Assembly (NCBI GenBank): GCA_029261655.1
Contig: JAJDAY010000001.1
Location: forward strand, 1-64,000
Direction of reading: 5' to 3'
Source: Nitrospinaceae bacterium
Lineage (GTDB): Bacteria; Nitrospinota; Nitrospinia; Nitrospinales; VA-1
DNA length: 64,000 nucleotides
Each line of letters starts with the position of its first letter. Within the stretch, counting starts at the first letter, position 1. Position numbers and translations under genes: made by a program. Below the pieces are notes generated by a model that saw only the letters and a program-made list of their open reading frames with translations, had not been told where the DNA came from and ran no database searches. Positions 35,030-44,725 of the stretch are shown one piece after another.

Positions 35030-35881
35030 ATGTTTCGTCCCCTCAATTCAAGTAGCACGACCCAGCTTCTCAATATTATCGAGAAGAATAAATCAAACCT
35101 TGGCCGGTCCCTGGAAAAAATCGCCTCCGGTCGTCGGCTGAACCGGGCGGGAGAAGATGCGGCGTCGAATGCCATCGCGACTCAGCTCCGCTCGGACATT
35201 CGTGCCCTGGCGCAAGCCACTCGCAATGTGGATGCCGGGTCAAATTTTATCCGGTCCACCGAAGGGGGGTTGAGCTCGATTTCCGATCTGGTTGCCAGAG
35301 GCCGGGAGCTGTCCCTGCAAGCGGCAAACGGCACCCTGGGCGACACTGAAAGGCAAACATTGAACGCCGAATTTACCCAGATAAAGAGTGAAATCGACAG
35401 AATCTCGGCTTCCAGCGAATTCAACGGCCAAAAGCTACTGGATGGCTCCTTGAGCCCTCAATCCGCCACTCAGATAGATATTCAGGCGGGAACCGGCAGT
35501 GGCCCCGAAAACCAGATCAACCTGAACGTCGTCGAATCCACCGACACCCAATCCCTTGGAATCGACGCGACCGATATTTCCACAGCCGGTGGAGCCTTGC
35601 AGGCGCTGGGCGATCTCGATCAGGCTGCCGCGAGCTTAAACGCCTCGAGGGGAGAGGTGGGAGCCGTGGCCAACCGTCTGGTCACCACGTCCAATGGTCT
35701 GGGAACGACCATTGAAAACCTGACCCGGTCCGAATCCGCTCTGGCGGATACCGATCTGGCTGAAGAAATTTCAGTGCTGCAACGCGGGCTGGTCCTGACC
35801 CAATCCTCCATTAAGACGTTGGCCGCCTCGCTCAAGCAAAATGAGCGCGCCACCGGACGACTCATCAATTTTCAAATTTAA
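35030..35881 (+). CDS. fliC: Flagellin
   Basis: Filament subunit of 283 aa, near the minimum size. The N-terminal D0/D1 region includes KSNLGRSLEKIASGRRLNRAGEDAASNAIA and the C-terminal D1/D0 region includes RGEVGAVANRLVTTSNGL, ENLTRSESALADTDLAEE and KQNERATGRLINFQI. Only about 60 residues lie between them, so the variable surface D2/D3 domains are essentially missing. The first residues MFRPLNSSSTTQLLN deviate from the common MxxINTN start. It is exported by the flagellar type III system. Its neighbours are a FlgN-like chaperone and a sigma-54 activator. Confidence 0.95.
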   Translation: MFRPLNSSSTTQLLNIIEKNKSNLGRSLEKIASGRRLNRAGEDAASNAIATQLRSDIRALAQATRNVDAGSNFIRSTEGGLSSISDLVARGRELSLQAANGTLGDTERQTLNAEFTQIKSEIDRISASSEFNGQKLLDGSLSPQSATQIDIQAGTGSGPENQINLNVVESTDTQSLGIDATDISTAGGALQALGDLDQAAASLNASRGEVGAVANRLVTTSNGLGTTIENLTRSESALADTDLAEEISVLQRGLVLTQSSIKTLAASLKQNERATGRLINFQI

Positions 35882-36032
35882 CTTCCTGACAAGCCGAGAC
35901 ACTCTGCCCTGGGTTTTCCTCGGGGTTTCCTTCCGGAAAAAAGATCAGTTCGATTGGTTCTTGACCCCTTCATTCTGAAATGATATTAAATGATTCCTTC
36001 ATTACAATTGAATTATTTCTGGAGAGGAATTA

Positions 36033-36233
36033 ATGGAAGTCAATACAATCAAGATAGAGATCAGGAAACATCATGTGACTCCAGGGGTGAATGTTCTGGA
36101 CATGGTCATTGATGCCGACGGAGAGAAGATCGTTAAACAAACCCAGCACAAGGACACGGACCTGTCGTACCAGCATTTTGTTAAAGAAGCGATCAGGATC
36201 GGGAAAGAACTGGCGGAAGCCAGAATAGAATGA
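36033..36233 (+). CDS. Small unknown protein
   Basis: A 66-aa protein (MEVNTIKIEIRKHHVTPGVNV ... KEAIRIGKELAEARIE) with a beta-rich first half and a C-terminal helix. The ATG has a strong GGAGAGG ribosome site 6 bases upstream, which supports real translation. No family was recognised. It lies between flagellin and the convergent sigma-54 activator gene. Confidence 0.6.
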   Translation: MEVNTIKIEIRKHHVTPGVNVLDMVIDADGEKIVKQTQHKDTDLSYQHFVKEAIRIGKELAEARIE

Positions 36234-36287
36234 CCGGCGGGTTAAAAAAAGTTTGAACTCGGCTTCATCAGGATTTTCTGCAAAGAA

Positions 36288-37352
36288 TCAGGAAGCCATT
36301 TCCTGCTTGAGATTCATTTTTTTCAGTTTCTCAACCAGCGTGGTGCGGTTCAGGCCGAGAAGAGCGGCGGCTTTGTTTTTCACCCAGTTGGTTTTTTCGA
36401 GAGCCTCTAAGATCAATCCCCGTTCAAAATCCTCAACCGCTTTTTTAAGATTCATTCCTTCATCGGGCAGGCTCATGGAGTAAGTGTTTCTCAACGACAC
36501 CTGTAAAACCTGAGCCGGATTTTCTGCAAGTTCTTCGTTTTCGAGAGTGTTCCAGTTTCTTCCCGAATGGCCCCCTAAAATTTTTTCCGGTAAATCCCGA
36601 GGCGTGATGACGGGACCCGGACTGAGAACCACCATTCTCTCGATAAAATTCGCCAGCTCACGAATATTCCCCGGCCATTCATAGGCAATCATGATCGCCA
36701 TCGCTTCATTGCTGATGGTTTTCTCGAAACTGTCCTGGGAGGACCCGGTGAATTTGGAGAGGAAAAAGCGGGCGAGCAGGGGGATGTCGGTTTTTCTTTC
36801 CCGGAGGGGCGGCATGACGACAGGTATGATATTCAACCGGTAATACAAATCTTCCCTGAAACTTCCGTTTTGCACCGATTGCTCCAGATTCCTGTGGGTC
36901 GCGGCGATCACCCGGATATCAATGGGGATCGACTTTGCGCCGCCGATTCTGTCGATCTCACGCTCCGCTAATACCCGTAAGAGTTTGACCTGAAGGGTCA
37001 GCGGCATGTCGCCGATTTCATCGAGAAAAACCGTTCCCTGGTCGGCCATTTCCATGCGTCCGACGCGGGTGACACCGGCTCCGGTGAACGCGCCCTTTTC
37101 GTAACCGAACAATTCGCTCTCTAAAAGTTCACTGGGGATGGCGGCGCAGTTGACGGCGACAAAAGGCTTGTTCGCGCGCAGACTTTTTGCATGCAAGGCC
37201 CGCGCGATTATCTCTTTGCCAGTACCGCTCTCGCCAAAAACCATGACCGTACTGTCTGTGGGAGCGGCCTTTTCGATCAACTCAAAGACTTCGCGGATGG
37301 GTTTGCTTTCGCCTACTATTTGGAAGGAATTTGTGCGGAACTTTATATTCAT
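36288..37352 (-). CDS. Sigma-54-dependent transcriptional activator without N-terminal regulatory domain
   Basis: Enhancer-binding protein of 354 aa. The AAA+ domain starts almost at once (about 10-240): [15 protein letters not shown] (Walker A), [15 protein letters not shown] (the GAFTGA loop that contacts sigma-54), and [12 protein letters not shown] (Walker B). R-fingers lie in [23 protein letters not shown] Fis-type helix-turn-helix ([17 protein letters not shown]) ends the protein. There is no receiver, PAS or GAF domain, so it may be constitutively active or controlled by a partner, like PspF and some FlrA/FleQ derivatives. Its position beside flagellin suggests flagellar gene control. 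Confidence 0.92.
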   Translation of the reverse strand: MNIKFRTNSFQIVGESKPIREVFELIEKAAPTDSTVMVFGESGTGKEIIARALHAKSLRANKPFVAVNCAAIPSELLESELFGYEKGAFTGAGVTRVGRMEMADQGTVFLDEIGDMPLTLQVKLLRVLAEREIDRIGGAKSIPIDIRVIAATHRNLEQSVQNGSFREDLYYRLNIIPVVMPPLRERKTDIPLLARFFLSKFTGSSQDSFEKTISNEAMAIMIAYEWPGNIRELANFIERMVVLSPGPVITPRDLPEKILGGHSGRNWNTLENEELAENPAQVLQVSLRNTYSMSLPDEGMNLKKAVEDFERGLILEALEKTNWVKNKAAALLGLNRTTLVEKLKKMNLKQEMAS

Positions 37353-37434
37353 AAATTAAAAGTTATTATATCCGTAACAAATTGATTGTCAAAAAAATCG
37401 CTCGTGTTTTTTCATTCAACCTGAGCTTGTCATA

Positions 37435-38811
37435 TTATTTTCCAATACAAAACTCACCAAAAATTTGATCGAGTAAATCTTCTGCAAATGTTTTTCCCAG
37501 TATGACTGCGATACGATCCATTGCGATCGTGATGTCCACTGCGATAAATTCTTCCGACAAATCCTGATTGAGAGACGCGCAGGATTTTAACAACGCGTTA
37601 TTTGCTTCAACCAGACACTGCCGATGACGTTCGCGGGTGAGGACCAGTGTTTCGTTGAGAGAAGAATCACCCATCACGAATTGATAAATGCTTGTGCATA
37701 ACTCGGTCAACCCGTTCCCATTTTTTGCGGAGATGCGAATGAACTCTGCGTCCGGAAATTTTTTCTCAAGGGCGGGCACATCCACTCGTTCAGACAGGTC
37801 GCATTTGTTGAGGAGAACCCGATGCGGTTTGTCCCCCACTTCCTCGATGAGCAGGTCGTCGTTTTGATCCAGCGTCTGGGAGCCGTCAAAAACCACCAGC
37901 GCCAGGTCGGCCTGGGCAAGCGCCGCTTTTGTCCTTTTAATCCCTTCTTTTTCAATAAGCTCCGGGTTTTGACGCCATCCCGCCGCGTCAATGATATTGA
38001 TGTGGATGTCGTTGATCCGCACCCGTTCTTCGAGCGTGTCCCGGGTTGTGCCCGGCAGGGGGGTCACAATGGCGCGGTCTTCATTGAGGAGGGCGTTCAG
38101 CAGACTGGACTTTCCCACATTGGGTTTTCCAAGCAGAACGACCTGCGCCCCTTCACGGAAAATTTTCCCCTGACGGTAAGTTTGAATGAGCGCCGCTAAA
38201 TCTTTTTGTATCGCCTGAATCTCCTTTAGAGTCGTTTCCCTTTTTTGAAACTCCAGGCCCTCTTCTGAAAAATCAATGGAGGCTTCCAGTTGCGCGAGAA
38301 CCGCGAGCAGTCTCTCTCGCCATTCATTCAATCGCGTTGAAAGATTTCCTTTGAGTTGCGCCAGCGCCGATCTTAACGCTCGGTCCGAGGCCGCATGAAT
38401 CACGTCGGTCACCGCTTCTGCCTGAGACAGGTCGATCCTGCCGTTTAAAAACGCGCGCCTGGTGAATTCTCCAGGCTCGGCTAAGCGCGCTCCCTGATCC
38501 TCAAGAAGTCGCAGAATTTTATGTGTGACAAATACCCCGCCATGACCGCTGATTTCAATCACATCTTCCGCTGTAAAACTTTTTGGCGCTTTAAAAAAAG
38601 TCAGCAGGACTTCATCCACGCTGGTTTGAGTTTTGGGGTCGATAATTTCTCCAAAGTAAACGCGCTGGAGAGCGAACTCTTTAGGATCAGCGCCGGAGAA
38701 TGGGCGAAACAGATTGGAGGCAAAGGTCAGAGCCTTGGTTCCGCTCATGCGGATCACGCTGATACCGCCTTCGCCTGCTGGGGTGGCAATCGCCGTGATG
38801 GTGTCGCTCAT
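37435..38811 (-). CDS. mnmE: tRNA modification GTPase MnmE (TrmE)
   Basis: A 458-aa GTPase that, with MnmG, modifies uridine 34 of certain tRNAs. The N-terminal folate-binding domain starts MSDTITAIATPAGEGGISVIR. The G domain has GKPNVGKSSLLNALL (G1), GTTRD (G2), DAAG (G3), NKCDL (G4) and SAK (G5). The protein ends in the strictly conserved CxGK as FCIGK, which carries the catalytic Cys. The ATG at 38811 is preceded by AGAGG; an upstream GTG-type extension to 38829 is not favoured. It is last in the leftward rpmH-rnpA-yidD-yidC-mnmE cluster. Confidence 0.97.
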   Translation of the reverse strand: MSDTITAIATPAGEGGISVIRMSGTKALTFASNLFRPFSGADPKEFALQRVYFGEIIDPKTQTSVDEVLLTFFKAPKSFTAEDVIEISGHGGVFVTHKILRLLEDQGARLAEPGEFTRRAFLNGRIDLSQAEAVTDVIHAASDRALRSALAQLKGNLSTRLNEWRERLLAVLAQLEASIDFSEEGLEFQKRETTLKEIQAIQKDLAALIQTYRQGKIFREGAQVVLLGKPNVGKSSLLNALLNEDRAIVTPLPGTTRDTLEERVRINDIHINIIDAAGWRQNPELIEKEGIKRTKAALAQADLALVVFDGSQTLDQNDDLLIEEVGDKPHRVLLNKCDLSERVDVPALEKKFPDAEFIRISAKNGNGLTELCTSIYQFVMGDSSLNETLVLTRERHRQCLVEANNALLKSCASLNQDLSEEFIAVDITIAMDRIAVILGKTFAEDLLDQIFGEFCIGK

Positions 38812-38821
38812 GTTGCCTCTA

Positions 38822-38998
38822 CCCCGCAACGCGGGGGGGATAGTTGGGGAGGAGGATGCTTGAGATATTTTACCTTAGCTTCATACCTCGCAGAGGCATG
38901 CTTTGTTCACAAGCCTCTAGGTGAAAACTCAGCATACAGGAAGATTTGGTCAGTCATTGATCCATCGATCGTAAATATTTCCTCCCCACGTAGTGGGG
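38822..38998. repeat. Spacer between yidC and mnmE bounded by two GC hairpins
   Basis: The spacer has CCCCAC/GTGGGG (38984-38998, loop GTA) directly against the yidC stop codon and CCCCGC/GCGGGG (38822-38836, loop AAC) just before the mnmE ribosome site. The sequences next to the hairpins, TGGGGAGGA and AATATTTAC, recur in inverted orientation, so the segment has terminal inverted repeats. It could be a miniature repeat element or two transcription attenuators. No coding capacity was seen inside. Confidence 0.45.
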
Positions 38999-40663
38999 TC
39001 AGTCCTTGGCTATTTTATAAATATAATATTGCTGGGAGATCGTCAACAAGTTGTTCACGGTCCAGTAAATGACCAATCCCGAAGGGAAGGATAGAAACAG
39101 GAAAGTGAAGATGATGGGTAAAAACATCATGATCTTTTGCTGAACGGGATCGCCGACGGTCGGGGAAAGCCGTTGCTGAAAAAACATGGTGGCTCCCATT
39201 AATACGGGAGTGACGTAATAAGGATCGCTGACCGAGAGGTCCTGTATCCAGCCCATGAACGGCGCGCCCCGCAACTCGATGGAAAAAAACAAAGCGTGAT
39301 AGAGCGCGATGAACACCGGGATCTGCAGGAGCATGGGAAGGCAACCTCCCAAAGGATTCACCTTGTGTTTTTTGTAAAGCTCGATCATTTCCTCGTTAAT
39401 TTTTTGCCGATCGCCCTTGTTGCGTTCCTGAATGAGTTTGACGAAAGGCTGTACTTTCTGCATTCCTTTCATGGATTTGAAACTTTTATGGGTCAGAGGA
39501 AAAAATATCAGTTTGATGATTAAGGTCAGGAGAATGATAGACCAACCGTAGTTTCCAGTGATGCCATAAAAATACTCCAGGGTTTTTAGCAGGGGTTTGA
39601 CCAGAAAAGCCACCTTGTTGCCAAACCATCCGTAATCCAGCAATCGAAACAGTTTGTGCCCCGAACCTTCAAGGACCTGTAACTGTTTAGTCCCCGCATA
39701 AAGAAGGTGCGAGGCTGTGACCGCCGATTGAACGGACTCAAAATCCAGTCCGACAAAAAGTTCGCCGTCCACTTTTTGAACTAAAGTGGATTTTATGCCG
39801 GACACCGGGACGAGGGCCGCGGCAAAATATTTATTCTGGAAAGCCGTCCAGTTCACATTGCCTGTGTAATGGATCATGTCTGTGACATCCTCGGCGGGCG
39901 TTTCAATGCGCTCATTATTCGCGAAGGTGGTCGGTCCGGAAAAAACGAACATGTCCGTCTGCGATTCTACTTTACCTCCAAGAGAGGGGCCCCAGAGAAC
40001 TCGGTATTGAAAATTATTTGCGGCATACGGGCCGGGGAGGATGGTGGTCTTGGCTTCCACCATGAAGCTGTTGAGCTGAAAGGTGAACTCGCGAATCACT
40101 TCCAGTCCCGATTCATGTTTGAGGATAAAAGTGAGAGTGCCGGTGGGAATGGATTCGGTCAGCGTGAGCGTGGTGGCTGAGGTTTCGTAGAAAGCGTTTT
40201 GCAGGATGTTTGAAATCCCCGCATTGTTGGACTCCAGGGAAAGCGGCCACTTGTTGCCTTCATGATGTTCGACCAGATTGACGATGTTGCCAAGGTCGTC
40301 TTTGTATTCGGGTAAAACGATTTCCCGGAGGCTTCCCCCCTTGCTGGAAAAAACCAGATTGGCGCGCCCGTTGAAAACCTTCACTAAAACTTCTTTGCCG
40401 GAAAACTGGGGTTGACCGGGCAGAGGAACGGTTTTCTGGATATCCCCGACCGGTGCGGGAACGGGTGCGGTTTGACCTGGTTGGGGCATCGGTGCGGGCA
40501 TCGGTGCGGGCATCGGAGGAGGAAGGGCCTTGTCCGTTTTTTGGGCGGGTTTCTCCGCTTGTTCTATTTTCTCGGGCGGCGGCGAAACTTCCGCGAGGAA
40601 ATATCCCCAGCCCACGAAAACAAGAAGCGATAAAACGAATGCCAGCAATACTCTATTTTCCAA
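38999..40663 (-). CDS. yidC: Membrane protein insertase YidC
   Basis: Inner-membrane insertase of 554 aa, the Gram-negative type with a large periplasmic domain. The N-terminal TM (LLAFVLSLLVFVGWGYFLAEV) is followed by a Pro/Met/Ala-rich linker of PxPMPAPMP repeats, the periplasmic beta-supersandwich (about 95-340), and the conserved C-terminal membrane core. The core contains FKSMKGMQKVQPF and GGCLPMLLQIPVFIALYHALF, with TM helices to the end. The start is TTG at 40663 with GGAG 8 bases upstream. It belongs to the conserved cluster with yidD, rnpA and rpmH. Confidence 0.97.
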   Translation of the reverse strand: MENRVLLAFVLSLLVFVGWGYFLAEVSPPPEKIEQAEKPAQKTDKALPPPMPAPMPAPMPQPGQTAPVPAPVGDIQKTVPLPGQPQFSGKEVLVKVFNGRANLVFSSKGGSLREIVLPEYKDDLGNIVNLVEHHEGNKWPLSLESNNAGISNILQNAFYETSATTLTLTESIPTGTLTFILKHESGLEVIREFTFQLNSFMVEAKTTILPGPYAANNFQYRVLWGPSLGGKVESQTDMFVFSGPTTFANNERIETPAEDVTDMIHYTGNVNWTAFQNKYFAAALVPVSGIKSTLVQKVDGELFVGLDFESVQSAVTASHLLYAGTKQLQVLEGSGHKLFRLLDYGWFGNKVAFLVKPLLKTLEYFYGITGNYGWSIILLTLIIKLIFFPLTHKSFKSMKGMQKVQPFVKLIQERNKGDRQKINEEMIELYKKHKVNPLGGCLPMLLQIPVFIALYHALFFSIELRGAPFMGWIQDLSVSDPYYVTPVLMGATMFFQQRLSPTVGDPVQQKIMMFLPIIFTFLFLSFPSGLVIYWTVNNLLTISQQYYIYKIAKD

Positions 40664-40687
40664 TTAAAAATCTCCGCGTAGGTTCGA

Positions 40688-40900
40688 TCATTTCAAAAGG
40701 TCTTTTCCGCCCTCATGATAGGGATGGCATTTCAATAACCGCACAATGATCCGGCTCAACGCCTTTAATAAGAAAAACCGCTCCAAAGCTTCCGCCGAAT
40801 ATTCTGAACAGGTCGGATAAAATCTGCAAGACGGAGCGAAAAACGGGGACACCCATTTTTGGTAGATTCTAATGATCCTGATTAGCAGGCGATTTGCCAT
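40688..40900 (-). CDS. yidD: Membrane protein insertion efficiency factor YidD
   Basis: A 70-aa protein (family DUF37) with the complete signature RIYQKWVSPFFAPSCRFYPTCSEYSAEAL, given here by its conserved W, P, C-R-F-x-P-T-C-S-x-Y residues, and a C-terminal LSRIIVRLLKCHPYHEGG. It assists YidC/Sec-dependent insertion at the inner membrane. It sits between rnpA and yidC, as in most bacteria. Confidence 0.97.
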   Translation of the reverse strand: MANRLLIRIIRIYQKWVSPFFAPSCRFYPTCSEYSAEALERFFLLKALSRIIVRLLKCHPYHEGGKDLLK

Positions 40901-40943
40901 TGATTTTCTCAGACTGGTCGATGAGGCGGGAAAAAGGAAAAAA

Positions 40944-41288
40944 CTATTGCCGGTTAAGAAGAGGTTTGGATAGCTTTTCTTCGAGCGTGCAAACAGAAAG
41001 GAGAACCAGATCCTTGCCAGAAATAACCACTATGTCCATTCCGGGATTAATGCGATCCTTGATACGGCGAAACGCTTCTCGGATTTTTCGCTTGGCCCGA
41101 TTGCGAATGACGGCGTTGCCAATCTTTTTGGAAGCGATGATGCCGAGCCGTTTTCTGTTCAATCCATTGGAAAGCATGAACAGGGTGCAAATGGAACTGA
41201 CACGCTTTCTCTGGCCCCTGGCCATTACTTTTTCAAACTGGGGCCGCTTGGCTAATCTCTCGCTTTTATGGAACGAAAACTGGCTCAT
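40944..41288 (-). CDS. rnpA: Ribonuclease P protein component
   Basis: A basic 114-aa protein subunit of RNase P that binds the tRNA precursor leader. The conserved basic motif RNRAKRKIREAFR lies in the RNR helix, preceded by RLGIIASKKIGNAV. It starts 8 bases after the rpmH stop, the universal bacterial arrangement. Confidence 0.96.
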   Translation of the reverse strand: MSQFSFHKSERLAKRPQFEKVMARGQRKRVSSICTLFMLSNGLNRKRLGIIASKKIGNAVIRNRAKRKIREAFRRIKDRINPGMDIVVISGKDLVLLSVCTLEEKLSKPLLNRQ

Positions 41289-41295
41289 GAATTCG

Positions 41296-41430
41296 CTAAA
41301 CAGTCAGCCTTTTTCGCCCTTTTCTTCTTCGGTTGGCCAATACTTTCCGCCCTCCAACCGTGGAGTTTCTTCTGCGGAACCCGTGTCTGCGTTTTCTGCG
41401 AATATTTTTAGGTTGATACGTTCGCTTCAT
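41296..41430 (-). CDS. rpmH: 50S ribosomal protein L34
   Basis: A 44-aa ribosomal protein reading [18 protein letters not shown], then a middle [13 protein letters not shown] and the end [11 protein letters not shown]. This is a full match to L34 in length and conserved residues. It starts the leftward cluster and is immediately followed by rnpA. A promoter with a perfect -35 lies about 100 bases upstream. Confidence 0.97.
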   Translation of the reverse strand: MKRTYQPKNIRRKRRHGFRRRNSTVGGRKVLANRRRKGRKRLTV

Positions 41431-41465
41431 AATATTTCCCGGCCTTTAGCTCAATCACAAAAGTA

Positions 41466-41488
41466 AACCCATTGAAATTCAATGGGTT
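41466..41488. repeat. Perfect 10-bp hairpin in the rpmH leader
   Basis: AACCCATTGA (41466-41475) and TCAATGGGTT (41479-41488) form a perfect stem with a 3-base loop, 36 bases upstream of the rpmH start, in the transcribed leader. It might serve autoregulation of the ribosomal protein operon or stabilise the mRNA. No T-run follows in the leftward direction. Confidence 0.55.
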
Positions 41489-41531
41489 AATTGTTGAATC
41501 ACCTGCCTGTAAGATAGATATTCCTGCGGGA

Positions 41532-41561
41532 ATTATTTCACCCGCCCGCCCCACTTGTCAA
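41532..41561 (-). promoter_or_regulatory. Probable sigma-70 promoter of the rpmH-rnpA-yidD-yidC cluster
   Basis: On the minus strand TTGACA (41561-41556) is followed after 18 bases by AATAAT (41537-41532), 5 of 6 matches to the -10 consensus. The GC-rich spacer reads GTGGGGCGGGCGGG. It lies about 100 bases before the rpmH ATG, with a hairpin between. The remaining sequence to 41757 is AT-rich and holds the divergent promoter of the OmpA-family gene, not resolved here. Confidence 0.6.
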
Positions 41562-41757
41562 GCAAGATTTCGATTTATTTTCCCAAAATTCAAGGGTATT
41601 TGACAAATATTGTCACCCTAGGGTGATTCTGTTTGATTTAGGGGAAGTAATGAAGAAAAAAATGATACCTAAATAAATCGGTCATTTTTCGTTATAAAAA
41701 AAGACAATTATGGTGTAAAATATTTAAAAACAAAGTCATAACTTATTTGGGGGTCGC

Positions 41758-43371
41758 ATGAGGGCAACAGATTCAAACTCAATTCTGAATGCACAGCCAG
41801 CGCGCTTATCTGCAGACTGCGCTCAGATCAAAACAAAGAAATCATTGATACCATTTGGGTTATTGGTTTTGTCTGCCATTTTTATGAGCGCCACGGCAAT
41901 CGCCTCCCCCTTGGAGAGCGCGAAAGAAGCTCCCGTAGCCCTCGACTTAGGTTTCATCCCCGTTCAAGTCGCTCAACTGGCTCCCGGACGCGTTCAGGTA
42001 TTGGAAGGAGAGACTGAGGACCCCAATGAAAGCAGACTTCAGTTTACCGAAAGAAAATTGCGCCAGGCTGGATATATTATTCCAGAATCGAGCCACCAGG
42101 GTCGCATTCTGAAAAATCTGGGCGACCACGAATCTTTCGGAATCGGTGAAATCGTTTATCTCGACCTCGGCACCGAGCACAGCATGTCGAAAGGCAAACT
42201 GCTCACCATCTTTTCAAAATCCCGGCTCATCCTTCATCCTCTCGTCAAGGCCGATAAGTGGGAAGGAATTCCAAAGCACCAGAGACCTCTGGCCGAACCC
42301 TATCCTACGTTTTTTTCCAGATGGGGCAAACGCGTCGGGAACCTGGTGGAACCACTGGGATACCTGGAGATTCTGGAGGCCATTCCAGGATCGTCTAAAG
42401 CCATTGTGAGAGAATCTTACAATCCGATCCGTAACGGCGATTTTGTGACTCCTTACGAAAAACTGGATGCCCCGCCTCGTCTCCCCGAAGCCAAGGGAGA
42501 ACTGAGTTTGCAGGGTCATGTGGTTGCTTATCAGCGGGAGCATTATCTCGGTGGTCTGGACGATTATATTTATATCGACCTTGGCGCAAACGACCGTGTG
42601 ATTCCCGGCGACCGGTTTGAAGTTTATATCACTCCTACCAAGGGAAATGACAGGTGGTATCAGGTGGACTCAAAGGGCGAACCCATGATTCCTCATGCGA
42701 TCGCTGAATTGCAGGTATTGGATACTCAGCGGGAAACAGCCACCGGAATCGTCATATCCGGTTCACGGTCCATTCCTCTGGGAGCCTCTATTCGTTACAA
42801 GCCCGTGGATATTGCAACTCCCCCCCTGGACGATGTGCTGGCTTTGGCTGAGGCGCCGGCTTACGATACTGTGGAGATCGCCTACCCGGTGGATGAAATC
42901 GCAGAGATCCCTTTTGAAGAGGAAGAATCTTTTGGAGACGAGCCCTTCGCCAATTTTGACCCGGAAATAATCCAGGAAGAAACCATCGAAGAGGCGAGAG
43001 TGCTGGAGTTTGCCGGAACAGAGGAATTGCTGGACGTCCACTTTTCATTTGATAAATATGCTCTGGACGAGGATTCCAGAAATGCTCTGGAAAAAAACGC
43101 CGCCTATTTACACAAGCACCCCAATGTTCAAGTGCAGATCGAAGCGCATTGCGACGAGCGGGGGACCAACAACTACAATCTTGCGCTGGCGGAACGCCGG
43201 GCGACCGCGGTTAAAAAATTCATGGCCGGTCAGGGTATCGCGGAGAATCGCATGCACTTGATAAGCTATGGCGAGGAAAAGCCCTTCTGTCTGGATAGCA
43301 ATGAAGATTGCTGGAAGCAAAACAGAAAAGTGCATTTCAACACCAGTGGATCGGATCTTGCGGTCAATTAG
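41758..43371 (+). CDS. OmpA/Pal-family peptidoglycan-binding protein with long N-terminal region
   Basis: Protein of 537 aa anchored to or exported through the inner membrane by a hydrophobic segment at about residues 31-48, after a 30-residue polar start. The middle (about 70-350) has two similar beta-rich segments ([19 protein letters not shown] and [19 protein letters not shown]), LysM- or SHS2-like, and an acidic linker. The C-terminal OmpA domain (about 415-530) has [36 protein letters not shown] and the final R-K-V pattern, which bind meso-diaminopimelate. GGGGG precedes the ATG. The 3' end overlaps tyrS by 8 bases in convergent orientation. Confidence 0.87.
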   Translation: MRATDSNSILNAQPARLSADCAQIKTKKSLIPFGLLVLSAIFMSATAIASPLESAKEAPVALDLGFIPVQVAQLAPGRVQVLEGETEDPNESRLQFTERKLRQAGYIIPESSHQGRILKNLGDHESFGIGEIVYLDLGTEHSMSKGKLLTIFSKSRLILHPLVKADKWEGIPKHQRPLAEPYPTFFSRWGKRVGNLVEPLGYLEILEAIPGSSKAIVRESYNPIRNGDFVTPYEKLDAPPRLPEAKGELSLQGHVVAYQREHYLGGLDDYIYIDLGANDRVIPGDRFEVYITPTKGNDRWYQVDSKGEPMIPHAIAELQVLDTQRETATGIVISGSRSIPLGASIRYKPVDIATPPLDDVLALAEAPAYDTVEIAYPVDEIAEIPFEEEESFGDEPFANFDPEIIQEETIEEARVLEFAGTEELLDVHFSFDKYALDEDSRNALEKNAAYLHKHPNVQVQIEAHCDERGTNNYNLALAERRATAVKKFMAGQGIAENRMHLISYGEEKPFCLDSNEDCWKQNRKVHFNTSGSDLAVN

Positions 43372-44575
43372 CGGTGATTTTTAAGAACCGCTTTTTCCCG
43401 ACTTTGATGAGGTGCTCCCGGTTTCCTTCCAGTTGATGGTCCTTGTCTGAAACCTTTTGACCGTTCACCGTCACCGCGCCCTGCTTTATCAACCGTGAGG
43501 CCGCAGACGTGCTCTCGGTGAGAGCGTGTTCCGTCAACACCTTGCAAATCCATCTGGCCTCACCACCCCATGTTTTAGCTTCCGGGATGTTATCAGGCAC
43601 ATTTTTTTTCTTGAACACATTGTCAAACTCCTGGGCCGCGTGTTCAGAAGCTTCCTCCGAGTGGTAGCGCGCTACAATTTCCTTCGCCAAACGCACTTTG
43701 ATGTTTTTGGGGTTCAACTCGCCCGACTTGGCCTGTGATTTCAAAGAGCCGAGTTCCTCCTCCCTGATATCGCTCAACAGCTCAAAATAACGCCACATCA
43801 ATTCATCGGATATCGACATGATTTTGCCGAACATTTCGCTGGGATCGTCCAGCACGCCGATGCTGTTTCCCAGGCTCTTGCTCATTTTCTGCACTCCGTC
43901 GGTTCCCTCCAGAAGCGGCATGGTGAGGACGGTTTGCGGAGCCAGTTCGTAAGACCTCTGCATGTCCCGGCCCACCAGCAGATTGAATTTTTGATCCGTG
44001 CCGCCCAGCTCCACGTCGGCTTTTAGCGCCACCGAATCGTAGCCCTGGATCAGGGGGTACATCAATTCATGGATGGAAACAGGAAGATTGGCGGCCATGC
44101 GTTTTTGAAAATCGTCGCGCTCCAGCATGCGGGCGACGGTGTAACGGGCGGCAAGCCCGATCATGTCCACAGAAGAAAATTTATTCATCCACTCGCTGTT
44201 GTAGGCCACGGTGGTTTTGCTTTTATCCAGAATTTTGAACACCTGCTCAAGGTAGGTCCTGGCGTTGATCTTGACCTCTTCGGGAGTGAGGCTTTTCCTC
44301 GTTTCAGATTTTCCTGTCGGATCGCCGATCATGCCGGTAAAATCGCCGATCAAAAAAATGACTTCATGGCCGAGGTCCTGAAACTGTTTCATCTTCTGTA
44401 ATAAAACGGTATGACCCAGGTGAAGGTCCGGCGCCGTGGGGTCGAAGCCTGCCTTGACTCGAAGCGGACGGCCTGTTTTAATGGATTTCTCCAATTGCAG
44501 GGCGAGTTCTTTTTCGTCAATGACCTCAGCCGCCCCGCGGCGAATAATTTTCAATTGTTCTTGAACGGAAAGCAT
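43364..44575 (-). CDS. tyrS: Tyrosyl-tRNA synthetase
   Basis: Class I aminoacyl-tRNA synthetase of 403 aa, the TyrRS type with motif [11 protein letters not shown] (HIGH-like) and KMSKSLGN (KMSKS). GxDQKFN-type residues in [16 protein letters not shown] complete the nucleotide site. A C-terminal S4 RNA-binding domain follows ([21 protein letters not shown]). Length and order are normal. It overlaps the convergent OmpA-family gene by 8 bases. Confidence 0.97.
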   Translation of the reverse strand: MLSVQEQLKIIRRGAAEVIDEKELALQLEKSIKTGRPLRVKAGFDPTAPDLHLGHTVLLQKMKQFQDLGHEVIFLIGDFTGMIGDPTGKSETRKSLTPEEVKINARTYLEQVFKILDKSKTTVAYNSEWMNKFSSVDMIGLAARYTVARMLERDDFQKRMAANLPVSIHELMYPLIQGYDSVALKADVELGGTDQKFNLLVGRDMQRSYELAPQTVLTMPLLEGTDGVQKMSKSLGNSIGVLDDPSEMFGKIMSISDELMWRYFELLSDIREEELGSLKSQAKSGELNPKNIKVRLAKEIVARYHSEEASEHAAQEFDNVFKKKNVPDNIPEAKTWGGEARWICKVLTEHALTESTSAASRLIKQGAVTVNGQKVSDKDHQLEGNREHLIKVGKKRFLKITAN

Positions 44576-44725
44576 CTTAGAAAGATATCATAGGAGGTTG
44601 GTGCCAGCCAGGAAACATTGCCCGGCGTGAGCAATCTTCCCTTTGCGGGAGCGAGTTAAGGGGGTTGAATATCATACCCGGCAAAAAACTGCAAGCGGGG
44701 AAGGCATTTAGAAAACGGTTGAAGA

